This document shows, one piece after another, positions 35,725-45,540 of a stretch of 64,000 bases of DNA. Within the stretch, counting starts at the first letter, position 1. Each line of letters begins with the position of its first letter. Made by a program: the position numbers and the translations under genes. Under the pieces are notes generated by a model, which saw only the letters and a list, made by a program, of their open reading frames with translations, did no database searches and was not told the DNA's origin. The stretch spans positions 62,001 to 126,000 of the forward strand of contig NZ_JNYV01000006.1 of assembly GCF_000717275.1 (NCBI RefSeq), given 5' to 3'. Source of the DNA: Kitasatospora arboriphila (GTDB taxonomy: Bacteria; Actinomycetota; Actinomycetes; Mycobacteriales; Mycobacteriaceae).

Positions 35725-36095
35725 TGCATCCCCTTGCGGGATCGGCGAGCGACGACCGCCACGTCGTCGAACTCCAGATCGATTGGCGCAGACGGCTTGT
35801 GCAACGTCACCTCACACGCCAGGACGGCGTCGAGGTCTAGCAAGATCTTGTCGGCTATCTCGGCCGAGACCGTCTCGATGAGGTTGCGCGGTGTGCCGGC
35901 GATGATGTCGTGGGCGGTGTGGGCCAGTCCCCCGTAGTCGATGGTGTCGGCGAGGTCGTCCGTCGCCGCGGCCACCCGCAGGTCGGCCCACAGGATGATG
36001 TCGACGATGAAATCCTGGCCGTCCTGCCGCTCGTGGTCGAACACCCCGTGATTGCCCCGAACCTTCAGTCCGCGCAACTCGATTCGATCAGCCAT
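35721..36095 (-). CDS. folB: Dihydroneopterin aldolase
   Basis: A 124-aa FolB, producing 6-hydroxymethyl-dihydropterin for FolK. The opening [20 protein letters not shown] and the catalytic region [15 protein letters not shown] with [11 protein letters not shown] are typical. It overlaps folP by 8 nt. Confidence 0.95.
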   Translation of the reverse strand: MADRIELRGLKVRGNHGVFDHERQDGQDFIVDIILWADLRVAAATDDLADTIDYGGLAHTAHDIIAGTPRNLIETVSAEIADKILLDLDAVLACEVTLHKPSAPIDLEFDDVAVVARRSRKGMQ

Positions 36096-36990
36096 CGTGC
36101 CCTTTCGCTACAGCGCCCCCAGCGGAGAACGTGGTCGGACCGGTGTCGGCGCCGCGCGGCCCGCCCGCCTGCCAGGCGTCGGCGACCAGCACCGCATCGC
36201 GGCTGGCGCGCACATCGTGTACCCGCACACCCCACGCACCTCCCGCGGCGGCGAGTGCGGTCAGTGCGGCGGTGGCGATCTCGCGGCCATCCGGCGGACG
36301 TGGGTTTCCGTCCCGGTCGGCGAGCAGGGTACCGAGGAAACGCTTGCGTGACGCGCCGATCAGTACGGGAAAACCGAGCCCCACCAACGTCGGCAGTGCG
36401 TGCAGCAGGGCCCAATTGTGCTCGGCTGTCTTCGCGAATCCGAGACCAGGATCGAGGATCAACGCACTGGGATCAACACCGGCAGACGTGGCTGCATCGA
36501 CCTGCGCAAGCAGTTCACCGCTGACCTCGGCCACCACGTCGCGATACACGCCGGGTTCGCCGGTCCGATGGACAAACGACGGGTCGGAAGGACGCCAGTG
36601 CATCAGGATCCACGGAACACCCGCCTCGGCGACAACTCCCGCCATGTCCGGATCGGCACGTCCCCCGGACACATCGTTCACCACAGTTGCGCCCGCAGCG
36701 ATCGCCTTGTCGGCGACTTCCGCGCGCATGGTGTCCACGGAAGTCCGAACACCTTGCGCTGCCAGGCCTTTGATGACGGGTGTGACCCTGGCGATCTCGA
36801 GACCGGTGTCGACGCGGTGCGCACCGGGCCTGGTGGACTCCCCGCCCACGTCGATGATGTCGGCCCCCTGCGCAGCCAGCGACAACCCATGGGCGATGGC
36901 GGCATCGGTATCGAGGTACCGGCCACCGTCGGAGAAGGAATCGGCCGTCACGTTGACGACGCCCATGATGATGGTGCTCACGCCGTCCAC
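36088..36990 (-). CDS. folP: Dihydropteroate synthase
   Basis: A 300-aa DHPS, target of sulfonamides, condensing the pterin pyrophosphate with p-aminobenzoate. [28 protein letters not shown] and [11 protein letters not shown] are the pterin and phosphate motifs. The GTG at 36990 is used; another GTG at 36981, 5 nt after GGGGTGG, is equally plausible. Confidence 0.95.
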   Translation of the reverse strand: MDGVSTIIMGVVNVTADSFSDGGRYLDTDAAIAHGLSLAAQGADIIDVGGESTRPGAHRVDTGLEIARVTPVIKGLAAQGVRTSVDTMRAEVADKAIAAGATVVNDVSGGRADPDMAGVVAEAGVPWILMHWRPSDPSFVHRTGEPGVYRDVVAEVSGELLAQVDAATSAGVDPSALILDPGLGFAKTAEHNWALLHALPTLVGLGFPVLIGASRKRFLGTLLADRDGNPRPPDGREIATAALTALAAAGGAWGVRVHDVRASRDAVLVADAWQAGGPRGADTGPTTFSAGGAVAKGHDG

Positions 36991-37074
36991 CCCATCACGA
37001 CGTCCACCACGTCAGGTCGCCGGGGCTTTCGGTGATGCCGGCCCCTCACGATGCTCCTGGTGTGGTCGCGCAGG

Positions 37075-37686
37075 TCAGCGGGAGATGAGGTCGAGGGCTT
37101 CGCCCCGCGAGACCGCGCTGGTCTTGAACTGACCGCGAACCGCAGAGGTGGTGGTGGTGGCGCCCGGCTTGCGGATACCGCGCATCGCCATGCAGAGGTG
37201 CTCGGCTTCGATCACCACGATCACACCGCGCGGATCGAGTCTGCGGACGATCGCGTCCGCGATCTGCGTGGTCAACCGTTCCTGGACCTGCGGTCGCTTC
37301 GCGTATAGGTCGACCAGACGCGCCAACTTGGACAGGCCGGTCACCTGACCGCCGGGGCCGGGGATATAGCCAACGTGCGCGACACCGTGGAAGGACACCA
37401 GGTGGTGCTCGCAGGTCGAATACATCGGGATGTCCTTGACCAGCACCAGCTCGTCGTGACCGACATCGAAAGTGGTGGCCAGCACGTCGTCGGGGTTGAC
37501 GTGCAGGCCTCCGAACATCTCGACGTAAGCACGTGCCACCCGGGCGGGTGTCTCCTTCAGACCGTCGCGGTCCGGGTCCTCGCCGACGGCGATGAGCAGT
37601 TCACGTACGGCACGTTCGGCGCGCTCGGCGTCAAAGGGGGCAATCGCACCGTTCTTGGCGGGTGTCCCATTGGTCTGTTGTGTCAT
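37075..37686 (-). CDS. folE: GTP cyclohydrolase I
   Basis: A 203-aa GTPCH-I opening the folate pathway from GTP. The zinc ligands lie in [14 protein letters not shown] and [11 protein letters not shown], and [23 protein letters not shown] is conserved. The ATG overlaps the ftsH stop (ATGA). An 84-nt gap to folP follows. Confidence 0.95.
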   Translation of the reverse strand: MTQQTNGTPAKNGAIAPFDAERAERAVRELLIAVGEDPDRDGLKETPARVARAYVEMFGGLHVNPDDVLATTFDVGHDELVLVKDIPMYSTCEHHLVSFHGVAHVGYIPGPGGQVTGLSKLARLVDLYAKRPQVQERLTTQIADAIVRRLDPRGVIVVIEAEHLCMAMRGIRKPGATTTTSAVRGQFKTSAVSRGEALDLISR

Positions 37687-40097
37687 TGCCCATTCTGTCC
37701 GTTCGGGGAATGCCCATTCTGGCCGTGACCGTCATTCCCGCCGTCACCCTGGTTGCTCCCGTTGTACCCGCCATGGCCGTTCTGACCATTCGGCGGCCGG
37801 CCATGAGAACCGGGCTGGCCGTAGGGGTTACCCGGCTGTCCGTATGGATTGCCTGGTTGCCCGTATGGGTTGCCTGCCGGGTAGGAACCGTTGTGGCCCG
37901 GTGCACCATTCTGCCCCGTGCCGCCGTTCTGGCCCTGTCCGCCGTTAGGCCCACCGTTGGGGGGCCAGCCCGGAGCCGACCAACCCGCGGGGGCACCGTA
38001 ATCGGGACGGGTGCCTCCTGGGACCGCACCTGCCTGCCCACCTTGTTGCGGGTAGGGGTTGCCCGGGGATTGCGGCGGATACTGCTGTTGCGGAAGCTCG
38101 CCCGGACCGGGCTGCATGTGCGACGGTCCGACCTTCGCCAGTTCGGGCGACTTCGGGGGCTCGGGTGGCCAGGGCTCACCGCGCTCCTTGGCGAGCTCAC
38201 CTGGCGTCTTCACCGGCGGCTTGTCGCTCGGGGTGCGTTCGCCGAAGTCGTTGAAGGTGGTGATGCGAGGGCGCTTGACCACCTTGTCGAAGATCTTCTC
38301 GAGATCCTTGCGGGTCAGGGTCTCGCGCTCGAGGAGTTGCGTGGCGAGCTCGTCGAGGGTGTCGCGGTACTCGGTGAGGATGGCCCACGCCTCGGTATGA
38401 GCTGCCTCGATGAGGCGTCGCACCTCGTCGTCGATCTCACTGGCGACCTCGGGTGAGTAGTCGGCGTGCGAACCCATCGAGCGGCCCAGGAACGGGTCAC
38501 CCTGCTCCTGCCCGTACCGCACGGCTCCGAGCCTCGCGCTCATGCCGTACTCCGTGACCATGGCGCGAGCGATCTTGGTGGCCTGGTCGATGTCAGAGGA
38601 CGCGCCGGTGGTCGGCTCGTGGAACACCAATTCCTCGGCAGCACGACCACCCATTGCCATCACCAGACGAGCGATCATCTCCGAACGGGTCATCAGGTCT
38701 TTGTCCTGCTCGGGCACGGCAAGAGCGTGGCCGCCCGTACGTCCGCGGGCCAGGATGGTGACCTTGTAGATCGGGTCGAGATCGGGCATCGCCCAGGCGG
38801 CGAGTGTGTGCCCGCCCTCGTGGTAGGCCACGATCTTCTTCTCGTGCTCGCTGATGATGCGGCTCTTGCGGCGCGGACCACCCACCACACGGTCGACGGA
38901 CTCTTCGAGCAGTTCGGCGGTGATGGTGGTGCGGTTCTCGCGGGCTGCCAGCAGTGCGGCCTCGTTGATGACGTTCGCCAGATCGGCACCCGACATACCC
39001 GGGGTGCGCTTGGCCAGACCGTCGAGGTCCGCGTCGGCGTCGATCGGCTTGCCCTGGGCGTGGACGTTGAGGATCGCCTTGCGGCCCGCCATGTCGGGGT
39101 TGCCGACGGGGATCTGCCGGTCGAAGCGTCCCGGACGCAGAAGTGCAGGGTCGAGGATGTCGGGCCGGTTGGTGGCCGCGATCAAGATGACGCCCGAACG
39201 CTCACCGAATCCGTCCATCTCGACGAGCAACTGGTTGAGGGTCTGCTCGCGCTCGTCGTGTCCTCCGCCCAGGCCGGCGCCGCGCTGGCGTCCGACGGCG
39301 TCGATCTCATCGACGAAGATGATGCAGGGGCTGTTGTTCTTGGCCTGCTCGAACATGTCGCGCACACGTGAGGCACCGACACCGACGAACATCTCGACGA
39401 AGTCCGAACCGGAGATGGTGAAGAACGGCACACCGGCCTCACCTGCGACCGCGCGGGCGAGAAGCGTCTTACCGGTTCCGGGAGGACCGAACAGCAACAC
39501 GCCCTTGGGGATCTTGGCTCCCAGAGCCTGGTAGCGGGCCGGGTTCTGCAGGAAGTCCTTGATCTCGAAGAGCTCTTCGACCGCCTCGTCCGCACCTGCC
39601 ACATCGGCGAACGTGGTGGTCGGCATGTCTTTGTTCAACTGTTTGGCCTTGGACTTGCCGAAGCCCATCACGCCGCCCTTGCCGCCACCCTGCATCCGGT
39701 TCATCACGAAGAAGAACAGGCCGAACAGCAGGACGAGCGGAAGGATGAAGATCAGCATCTGCATCAGGAACGACTCTTGGTTGACGTTCGTCTGATACTT
39801 CGCACCCGAGGCGTCGACGCGGTCGAAGACCTCTTCGGTGGTGCGGGCGGGGTACTTGGCGGAGATCTTCTTGTCGCCGCCGGCCTGCGACGGGTCCTTG
39901 AGCGTCATCCGTAGCGTCTGCTCGCGGTCGTCCATCTGCACCTCGGACACGTTCTTCGTGTTGAGCTGCGTCATCGCCACAGAGGTATCGACACTCTTGT
40001 AGTCACGATTGTTGTCACGGAGCACGGTCCAGCCCCAGATGGCCAGCACGATGATGGCCACGATCGCCAGGTTGCGAAAGACAGTCTTGCGGTTCAT
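37683..40097 (-). CDS. ftsH: ATP-dependent zinc metalloprotease FtsH
   Basis: An 804-aa membrane AAA+ protease. TM1 is about 9-26 and TM2 about 111-132. Walker A is GPPGTGKT (204-211), Walker [11 protein letters not shown] and the second region of homology [21 protein letters not shown]. The zinc motif is HEGGH (426-430), a variant of the common HEAGH. The last 150 residues form an unstructured Gly/Pro/Asn/Gln-rich tail with NPYGQPG repeats, longer than in E. coli FtsH but typical of Mycobacteriales. It precedes folE with a 4-nt overlap. Confidence 0.95.
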   Translation of the reverse strand: MNRKTVFRNLAIVAIIVLAIWGWTVLRDNNRDYKSVDTSVAMTQLNTKNVSEVQMDDREQTLRMTLKDPSQAGGDKKISAKYPARTTEEVFDRVDASGAKYQTNVNQESFLMQMLIFILPLVLLFGLFFFVMNRMQGGGKGGVMGFGKSKAKQLNKDMPTTTFADVAGADEAVEELFEIKDFLQNPARYQALGAKIPKGVLLFGPPGTGKTLLARAVAGEAGVPFFTISGSDFVEMFVGVGASRVRDMFEQAKNNSPCIIFVDEIDAVGRQRGAGLGGGHDEREQTLNQLLVEMDGFGERSGVILIAATNRPDILDPALLRPGRFDRQIPVGNPDMAGRKAILNVHAQGKPIDADADLDGLAKRTPGMSGADLANVINEAALLAARENRTTITAELLEESVDRVVGGPRRKSRIISEHEKKIVAYHEGGHTLAAWAMPDLDPIYKVTILARGRTGGHALAVPEQDKDLMTRSEMIARLVMAMGGRAAEELVFHEPTTGASSDIDQATKIARAMVTEYGMSARLGAVRYGQEQGDPFLGRSMGSHADYSPEVASEIDDEVRRLIEAAHTEAWAILTEYRDTLDELATQLLERETLTRKDLEKIFDKVVKRPRITTFNDFGERTPSDKPPVKTPGELAKERGEPWPPEPPKSPELAKVGPSHMQPGPGELPQQQYPPQSPGNPYPQQGGQAGAVPGGTRPDYGAPAGWSAPGWPPNGGPNGGQGQNGGTGQNGAPGHNGSYPAGNPYGQPGNPYGQPGNPYGQPGSHGRPPNGQNGHGGYNGSNQGDGGNDGHGQNGHSPNGQNGQ
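37811..37873. repeat. 21-bp coding repeats in the FtsH tail
   Basis: Three consecutive 21-bp units encode NPYGQPG three times in the C-terminal tail of FtsH. In-frame and partly diverged at third positions, they are under protein-level selection or expand and contract as a small coding minisatellite. Confidence 0.8.
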
Positions 40098-40249
40098 TGA
40101 GGTGTGTCAGCCGACCCCGACGGCCACTATCGGCCCTCTGTGATTTCGGCGCGTCCTTCCAGTCGGGATGTCTGAATCATCAGGCTACCCGTCAACGATT
40201 CATCGTGGTCGCGCGTTCCCCGTGGGCGAAACAGTCCAGGCCCCGCGCT

Positions 40250-40635
40250 GGCCGGCGCCGCCGCTCGAGAAACTCGGGGAAGCGCGGACTGCAAGGCGCG
40301 CAAACGCGAGTTTTGTGCGCGGCCGCCGGCCGCGCTCGCAAAACCGGGGCACGCTCGGACTGCAGAGCACGCAAACGCGAGTTTTGTAAGCTGGCCGCCG
40401 GACGCGCTCGCAAACTTGGGCACGCTCGGACTGCAGAGCACGCAAACGCAACTATTGCGCGCTGGCCGGCGCCGCGACTCGCGAAACTTGGGAACGCTCG
40501 GACTGCAGAGCACGCAAACGCGAGTTTTGTGCGCTGGCCGCCGGCGCGCTCGCAAGATTGGGGCACGCTCGGACTACGGAGCGCGCAAACGCGACTATTG
40601 CGCGCCGGACATCGGGCACGCTCGGTGCGCAGACG
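40250..40635. repeat. Tandem array A: about five 71-72-bp units between amidase and ftsH
   Basis: Units at 40250-40320, 40321-40392, 40393-40463, 40464-40535 and 40536-40605, plus a decayed partial to 40635, fill the 538-bp gap together with the ftsH promoter side. Each unit starts GGCCGCCGG or GGCCGGCGC, carries the core GCTCGGACTGCAGAGCACGC and ends ACGCGAGTTTTGTGCGC or ACGCAACTATTGCGCGC. The GCGC-AAAC...GTTTTGTGCGC part can form an imperfect hairpin. Conservation runs across the whole unit, so it is not a CRISPR. Open frames through the array are by-products of the repeat. The array abuts the amidase stop codon. Confidence 0.9.
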
Positions 40636-41997
40636 TCAGTACCCGGGAGCTACTCGCTGCCAGGGGCGGGCGGCCTCGATCTGGGCGGCGAGCTTGAGCA
40701 ACGTCGACTCGGATCCCGGGCGGCCTGCGAAATGAACGGCCACCGGGGTCTTGGACACCGGGTGCACACCGAAGGGCACCGACATCGCAGGCCATCCGAG
40801 GAGATTGAACAGTCCCTGGAACGGCGCGTAGTTGATGTTCGCCCACATGTTGGCCGCCCAGCTCTTGCTGCTCCACGCCTTCGCCTCGAGGGGTGGGGCT
40901 GCGAGGGCGGGGGTCATCAAGACGTCGGCCTGGTTGCGGTCGAGGTAAGCGAGCACCTTCTGCTCGATGGTGCTGGCCTGGACGTCGTGTACCAGATCAA
41001 AGCGTTGCACCGCCCTGCCGAGCGACGTGTGAATCTTGCTGCGCGACTGCAACTTCGACAGATCGCCGCCCGCCTCGGCGAAGTCGTCCGCGTCGGCGGC
41101 AGCCCCTGCCAGCCATCGCAGCAGCAGAGGAGCCGGATTGCTCGGGTACGGGAGCTTGGACTGCGGCACCCTGTGGCCGTGATCGGCGAGCAATGCGCTG
41201 CAACTGGACACCGCCTGCGCAAAGTGTTTGTCCGTCCGACCCACGGCCAACGGAAAGTTCGGCGCCACAACGATTCTGAGCTTCCCAGGGTCGATGTCCG
41301 TCCCGGCGGCGGCAAGGGCCATGTCGTCGGCCATCACCCCGAGCATCAGTGCGCCGTCGGCAACCGTGGTGGCAAGCGGCCCGTTCTCGCTCATCTTGAA
41401 CCAGCCGTTGCCGCCGAATTCGCTGGGCACCACTCCGAGGCCGGGCTTGAAACCGAACAACCCGCAATCGGCGGCAGGGATGCGGATCGAGCCGAGGCCG
41501 TCGTTCCCGTGCGCCAACTCGACCTGCCCGCTGGCCACCGCCGCAGCCGCTCCACCGGACGAGCCGCCTGGGGTTCGCGCCGGATTCCACGGGTTACGTG
41601 TCACGGTCTGCTCGTTGTCGGTGGTCCCCCACAAGCACAGCTCGGGTACGGCGGTGAGGCCGATGACCACTGCGCCCGCGGCTCGAAGCCTGCGGACCAC
41701 GGTGTGGTCACTGAGCGCAGGTGCTCGACTGGTCGCGGCCGACCCCACGGTCATCGGCTCGCCTGCGACGGACACGTTGTCCTTGATGGCGACCGGCACA
41801 CCGGCCAAGGGCAGCTCGGCCAGATCCGGGTGGGCCGTGAGCAGTTCCGCCTCGGCGACGGCCTTTCCGGCACGGACCTTGACGAATGCGCCGATGGAAC
41901 CGTCGCGATCAGCTATCCGCGACAGCGCATCCCGAGTCACCTGCACCGGATCGAGTCGACCGGTCCGGACACCTTCTGCCGTCTGTACCGCACTCAC
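40636..41997 (-). CDS. Amidase-signature family hydrolase
   Basis: A 453-aa amidase. The Ser-Ser-Lys catalytic triad is visible: Lys in GVPVAIKDNVSVAGEP (about 66-81), the Gly/Ser loop TPGGSSGGAAAAVASG and the nucleophile segment GNDGLGSIRIPA. Such enzymes hydrolyse amides or act in nitrile and urethane metabolism; the substrate is not evident. GTG 41997 follows AGAGGT. It sits 11 nt after hpt and seems to be an insertion in the otherwise conserved hpt-ftsH neighbourhood. Confidence 0.85.
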   Translation of the reverse strand: MSAVQTAEGVRTGRLDPVQVTRDALSRIADRDGSIGAFVKVRAGKAVAEAELLTAHPDLAELPLAGVPVAIKDNVSVAGEPMTVGSAATSRAPALSDHTVVRRLRAAGAVVIGLTAVPELCLWGTTDNEQTVTRNPWNPARTPGGSSGGAAAAVASGQVELAHGNDGLGSIRIPAADCGLFGFKPGLGVVPSEFGGNGWFKMSENGPLATTVADGALMLGVMADDMALAAAGTDIDPGKLRIVVAPNFPLAVGRTDKHFAQAVSSCSALLADHGHRVPQSKLPYPSNPAPLLLRWLAGAAADADDFAEAGGDLSKLQSRSKIHTSLGRAVQRFDLVHDVQASTIEQKVLAYLDRNQADVLMTPALAAPPLEAKAWSSKSWAANMWANINYAPFQGLFNLLGWPAMSVPFGVHPVSKTPVAVHFAGRPGSESTLLKLAAQIEAARPWQRVAPGY

Positions 41998-42008
41998 CGA
42001 AGCGACCT

Positions 42009-42581
42009 CTAATCGGAGTAGACGTTCGGGTTCAGCCGACCGACGTACGGCAGATCCCGGTACCTCTCGGCGTAATCGAGTCCGTACCCGACCACGAATT
42101 CGTTCGGGATGTCGAAGCCGACATCCTCGACGTGTACGTCCACCCGCACGGCGTCGGGTTTACGCAGCAGTGTGCAGACTTCCAATGACCTGGGGTGACG
42201 GGTACGCAAGTTCTTCACCAGCCACGAGAGCGTCAGCCCGGAGTCGATGATGTCTTCGACGATCACGACGTCGCGGTCGTGGATGTCGCGATCGAGGTCT
42301 TTGAGGATGCGCACCACACCCGACGACGACGTCGAGGACCCATAGGAACTCACCGCCATGAATTCGAGCTGCGACGGGATCGGCAGCGCCCGTGCGAAGT
42401 CGGTCATGAACATCACCGCACCCTTGAGGACACCGATGAGGACCAGGTCATCCGGAGTGTCCCGGTACCGATTTGCCACCGTCTCGGCGAGCTCGGCGAT
42501 GCGCCGCTGGATCTGTTCCTCGGTGACCACAACTGCTTCGATGTCGTCCCCATATGGATCGCGCTGTTCGCTCACGGACAT
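42009..42581 (-). CDS. hpt: Hypoxanthine(-guanine) phosphoribosyltransferase
   Basis: A 190-aa purine-salvage enzyme. [19 protein letters not shown], the PRPP-binding [14 protein letters not shown] and the [22 protein letters not shown] base-binding block are diagnostic. Three consecutive ATGs (42587, 42584, 42581) open the frame; the last is chosen because GAGG is 7 nt upstream. Confidence 0.93.
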   Translation of the reverse strand: MSVSEQRDPYGDDIEAVVVTEEQIQRRIAELAETVANRYRDTPDDLVLIGVLKGAVMFMTDFARALPIPSQLEFMAVSSYGSSTSSSGVVRILKDLDRDIHDRDVVIVEDIIDSGLTLSWLVKNLRTRHPRSLEVCTLLRKPDAVRVDVHVEDVGFDIPNEFVVGYGLDYAERYRDLPYVGRLNPNVYSD

Positions 42582-42795
42582 CATCATGCCTCAACGGCCG
42601 CAACCCGGGTCGCGCAGCCGTCGGCCGGCAGCTGTGTAGACCCAACGAATGACACCAATTCGCGACAGCCAGATGGCTTTCCGTGGCGACTTCTCGTTTG
42701 TTTTGCGAATTGTCCCCATTTCGGCCAAACTCCCATTTGGCGACCGTTAGCATTGCGTTGCCTGAGAACACATGGTCATCACACGGCGTCACCAT

Positions 42796-42882
42796 CCCCT
42801 CAGCCCAGGGGCCGGTACGTCGCCCCTGCTTGTTTCGATGTGGGGATCGAAATCGGTTCGGGCATTCAAGCAATCAGAGGGG
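42796..42882 (+). promoter_or_regulatory. Structured 5' leader of the secreted-protein gene
   Basis: Within the 306-bp gap, two perfect 7-bp hairpins lie before the start: CAGGGGC (42806-42812) with GCCCCTG (42822-42828), and TTTCGAT (42833-42839) with ATCGAAA (42846-42852). CCCCTC at 42796-42801 can pair either with AGGGG at 42807-42811 or with the ribosome site GAGGGG at 42877-42882, so alternative folds could expose or hide the ribosome site. Further upstream CAATTCGC and GCGAATTG form a wide inverted repeat. No known riboswitch class is matched. Confidence 0.4.
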
Positions 42883-42893
42883 ATTTGTAGTCA

Positions 42894-43547
42894 ATGAGGT
42901 TTCGGAAATCAGTGGTCTCGGCCATGCTGGTACTGGCCACGACCGCCAGCGTGCTGACGGCAACGCAGGCGAATGCGGCCCCGCCCGCGAAAGACATCGG
43001 CTATTCGGCGAATATCGTCGGTGATCACGTTGTGTTGAAGACCGACATCGGTTCGCTGCGGACCTCGGGCGGTCAATTCCAGATCGTCGACAACAAAGGC
43101 AACGTCGCTGCGAGCATTCCCCTCGCCTACAACCTCAACGACAAGCAATTCCCCATCAACGCCGACATCAACGGCCGTACCGCGACCCTGACGCCGGTCC
43201 GCGACGCTGCAGCTGCTCAACCCATCAAGGTCAGTGACGCCGTCCGCAAGCAGGCCGCTGCCCCGGCCACCCGCGAGCAGCGCGATATCCAGGCGATGCA
43301 GACCCTCAGCCAGAGCATCAACACCGCGTCAGCGGTGGGTGGGCTCGTCGGAACGATCGTCGGCGGCGTCATCGGATGTGTCGTAGGGCTGCCGGTCGGA
43401 GGCGTCGGGTGCCTGCCCGGCCTCGTGACGGGAGCCGGTATCGGAGGCGTCGTCGGAACCATCGTCGTGGGTGGTCCGGTCCTCATCGGTGCCGCCATCC
43501 AGTTCTTCAACACCATCAATTCCCCGTTCGTCCCGCCGGCCAACTGA
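42894..43547 (+). CDS. Secreted protein with C-terminal glycine-zipper region, unknown function
   Basis: A 217-aa protein with a Sec signal peptide (MRFRKSVVSAMLVLATTASVLTA, cleavage after ANA near 28). A beta-rich domain follows (about 30-105, SANIVGDHVVLKTDIGSL), then a long hydrophobic tail with repeated small residues (GGLVGTIVGGVIGCVVGLPVG, GAGIGGVVGTIVVGG) and two cysteines. Such glycine-zipper tails insert into membranes or oligomerise. Similar secreted proteins of unknown function occur in Rhodococcus and Gordonia. It is on the opposite strand between tilS and hpt, which are adjacent in M. tuberculosis. GAGGGG lies 11 nt before the ATG. Confidence 0.75.
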   Translation: MRFRKSVVSAMLVLATTASVLTATQANAAPPAKDIGYSANIVGDHVVLKTDIGSLRTSGGQFQIVDNKGNVAASIPLAYNLNDKQFPINADINGRTATLTPVRDAAAAQPIKVSDAVRKQAAAPATREQRDIQAMQTLSQSINTASAVGGLVGTIVGGVIGCVVGLPVGGVGCLPGLVTGAGIGGVVGTIVVGGPVLIGAAIQFFNTINSPFVPPAN

Positions 43548-43564
43548 GGCTGCCGGAACACAGT

Positions 43565-44527
43565 TCAACGCACGCGGCGTTCGACGACGAGTCGGGCGCC
43601 GCGTCGCGCTATCTCCAGCCTGTGCTCGGGGTTCCCACCGACCGCCACCGGCCCTTGCCCACGCCACCGCACCAACAGGGCGTCCACCGCATTCACCACT
43701 GAGCCGGTGGGTTCCGTAGCCCCTCGCGCGACGAGCCAGCGCCGCAGCAGTCGCCGCCGGATCGCTGCCGGTCTGGGTGTCATCTCCGCGCACACGATCT
43801 CGTCTCCGGCGATGACACCGGCGGCGTCGTCGGCCATGTCCTCGAGTACGTCGATGTCGTCCTGCAACTGTGATGCCGTGCGACCCAACGATTCGACGAC
43901 CCCGCCGTGCAACACCTGCTCCAGCAGGGGCAGTACCTCGGTGCGCAACCGAACCCGCGTGAACCGCGGGTCGGTGTTGTGCGGGTCGTCATGCGGCGAC
44001 AACCCCAGGTCGGTACACGCGGCCACCGTGATCGCACGCCGCAGACCGAGCAACGGGCGACCGAACGGCGGAATCCACGCACGCATCCCGGCGATGGACC
44101 GCGGCCCAGACCCTCTGGCGAGGCCGAGGAGAACGGTCTCCGCCTGATCGTCGAGGGTGTGCGCGAGTAAGACCGGCTTGCCCGCGCGCGCCTCGTCGAG
44201 TGCGGCATAGCGAGCACGGCGTGCTGCCGCCTCGAGACCACCGCGACCCACCACGTCCACGGGGAGTACCGTGGCCTGCGCACCCATCGCCCGGGCCGAC
44301 TGCGCCGCCTCGTCGGCGACTGCGGCCGAGCCTTCCTGGAGCCGGTGGTCGACCACCAGGGCGTGCACCTGCAGGCCGGCGTGCACGGCAGCGGCGGTCA
44401 GTGCCAGCGAATCTGCCCCGCCCGACAGCCCCACGCAGACAGCGGTCCCGTCGAGATGATCCTGGGCGAACGACGCCACGGCGCCGGTGACCTCGGCGAT
44501 GGCGCCCGAGTTCACCCGGGGGTTCAC
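43565..44527 (-). CDS. tilS: tRNA(Ile)-lysidine synthase
   Basis: A 320-aa TilS that converts the wobble cytidine of tRNA-Ile(CAU) to lysidine. The PP-loop ATP motif is VGLSGGADSLALTAAA, and LLAHTLDDQAETVLLGLARGSG is the second conserved block. It is of the short actinobacterial type without the long C-terminal domain. The GTG at 44527 overlaps the upstream stop (GTGA), the pattern used throughout this operon; a GTG at 44545 is also possible. Confidence 0.9.
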   Translation of the reverse strand: MNPRVNSGAIAEVTGAVASFAQDHLDGTAVCVGLSGGADSLALTAAAVHAGLQVHALVVDHRLQEGSAAVADEAAQSARAMGAQATVLPVDVVGRGGLEAAARRARYAALDEARAGKPVLLAHTLDDQAETVLLGLARGSGPRSIAGMRAWIPPFGRPLLGLRRAITVAACTDLGLSPHDDPHNTDPRFTRVRLRTEVLPLLEQVLHGGVVESLGRTASQLQDDIDVLEDMADDAAGVIAGDEIVCAEMTPRPAAIRRRLLRRWLVARGATEPTGSVVNAVDALLVRWRGQGPVAVGGNPEHRLEIARRGARLVVERRVR

Positions 44528-45540
44528 AACACCCGGTCGATCCACAATCGTGGCTTTTCGATCTCGGCGGGCAGCGGCATGGTCTCCGGCCCCGTCCAGA
44601 TCGCATTGAAGCGGGTCATGCCCACGGTCCCGACGACTTCATCGACAAACGCTTTGCCGCGAATGTACTGGGCGAGTTTGGCGTCCATTCCGAGGAGCAC
44701 ACGCAGCAACCGTTGCACGGGATTCTGTGGCCGGCCCCGACGTTTGTCGAATGCCGCGCGAATCGTATCGACGGTCGGGACGTGCTGCGGTCCGACGGCA
44801 TCCATGACGTGATCGGCGTGGCCCTCGAGAAGTGTTCCCAGCATCATCATCCGCGTGAACGCCTCGTATTGCTCAGGGCTCTGCAGCAACTGCATCGCAC
44901 CGACAATGCCCTTTTCCCGAGGTTGGTCGCTGCGCATCGCAGCGCTGACCCGCGCGACCAATTCACTCGCGGATTCCGCGGTTTCGGCGGTCAGGGCTTC
45001 GACATTGGACGACATGTAATCGCGCAACCACGGATTAGCGGAGAACTGCACCCGGTGCGTCACCTCGTGCAGGCACACCCACAACCGGAAGTCCGAGGGT
45101 ACAACCCGCAACGACCGTTCGACGGCGATGATGTTGGGCGTCACCAGCATCAGGACCCCGTCCGAGCCGGTATCCGGGTTGGCGGTGAACGGGTCGTATT
45201 GCCCGAGGATCGCGCCGGAGAGCAGCGCCAGCAGTCCGCCCGCCTGGACTCCCGCGACGCGGCCGGATATCCCCGGCTTGCCGTCGGGCTCAGGTCCCTC
45301 GAGCATCGCCGACATCGACAGCGCAGCGGCCTCGATCCAGCCACCGCGGTCGAGGATCTGGGCCGCGGGCACGGCCAGACCGTCGGCCAATCCGGTGACC
45401 TCACGGACGGGACCTTCGGCAGCGGCCGACGACCGCGCGAGTTCCTGTTGCGCCGCAGAGATCGTGTAATCGGTGGTGACAGGCCCCGGACGGGCGCCCT
45501 TCTTGCCCACCGTCGCGGCCAGTTGCCAGTCGATACTCAT
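44524..45540 (-). CDS. Zincin-like metallopeptidase family protein (DUF2342, Rv3626c-like)
   Basis: A 338-aa protein with an HExxH zinc motif, LHEVTHRVQF, and a later EGHADHVMDAVG that could give the third ligand. This DUF2342 family is often labelled as an F420-associated or zincin-like protein; its biochemical role is not known. ATG 45540 overlaps the dacB stop by 4 nt. The order dacB-DUF2342-tilS equals Rv3627c-Rv3626c-Rv3625c. Confidence 0.88.
   Translation of the reverse strand: MSIDWQLAATVGKKGARPGPVTTDYTISAAQQELARSSAAAEGPVREVTGLADGLAVPAAQILDRGGWIEAAALSMSAMLEGPEPDGKPGISGRVAGVQAGGLLALLSGAILGQYDPFTANPDTGSDGVLMLVTPNIIAVERSLRVVPSDFRLWVCLHEVTHRVQFSANPWLRDYMSSNVEALTAETAESASELVARVSAAMRSDQPREKGIVGAMQLLQSPEQYEAFTRMMMLGTLLEGHADHVMDAVGPQHVPTVDTIRAAFDKRRGRPQNPVQRLLRVLLGMDAKLAQYIRGKAFVDEVVGTVGMTRFNAIWTGPETMPLPAEIEKPRLWIDRVL

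Noticed and set aside
40250..40635. CRISPR array
   Set aside because: Whole 71-72-bp units are conserved, with no short repeat/unique spacer alternation and no cas genes nearby. The same applies to 58088-58405.
40097..40735. Long plus-strand open frame through array A
   Set aside because: It is produced by the high-GC tandem repeats; the unit length alternates 71/72 bp so the repeated peptide changes frame, and there is no ribosome site or family match.
42762..42767. CTGAGA box suggesting a TPP riboswitch
   Set aside because: Other conserved THI-box elements are missing and the downstream gene is a secreted protein; the hexamer is a chance match.
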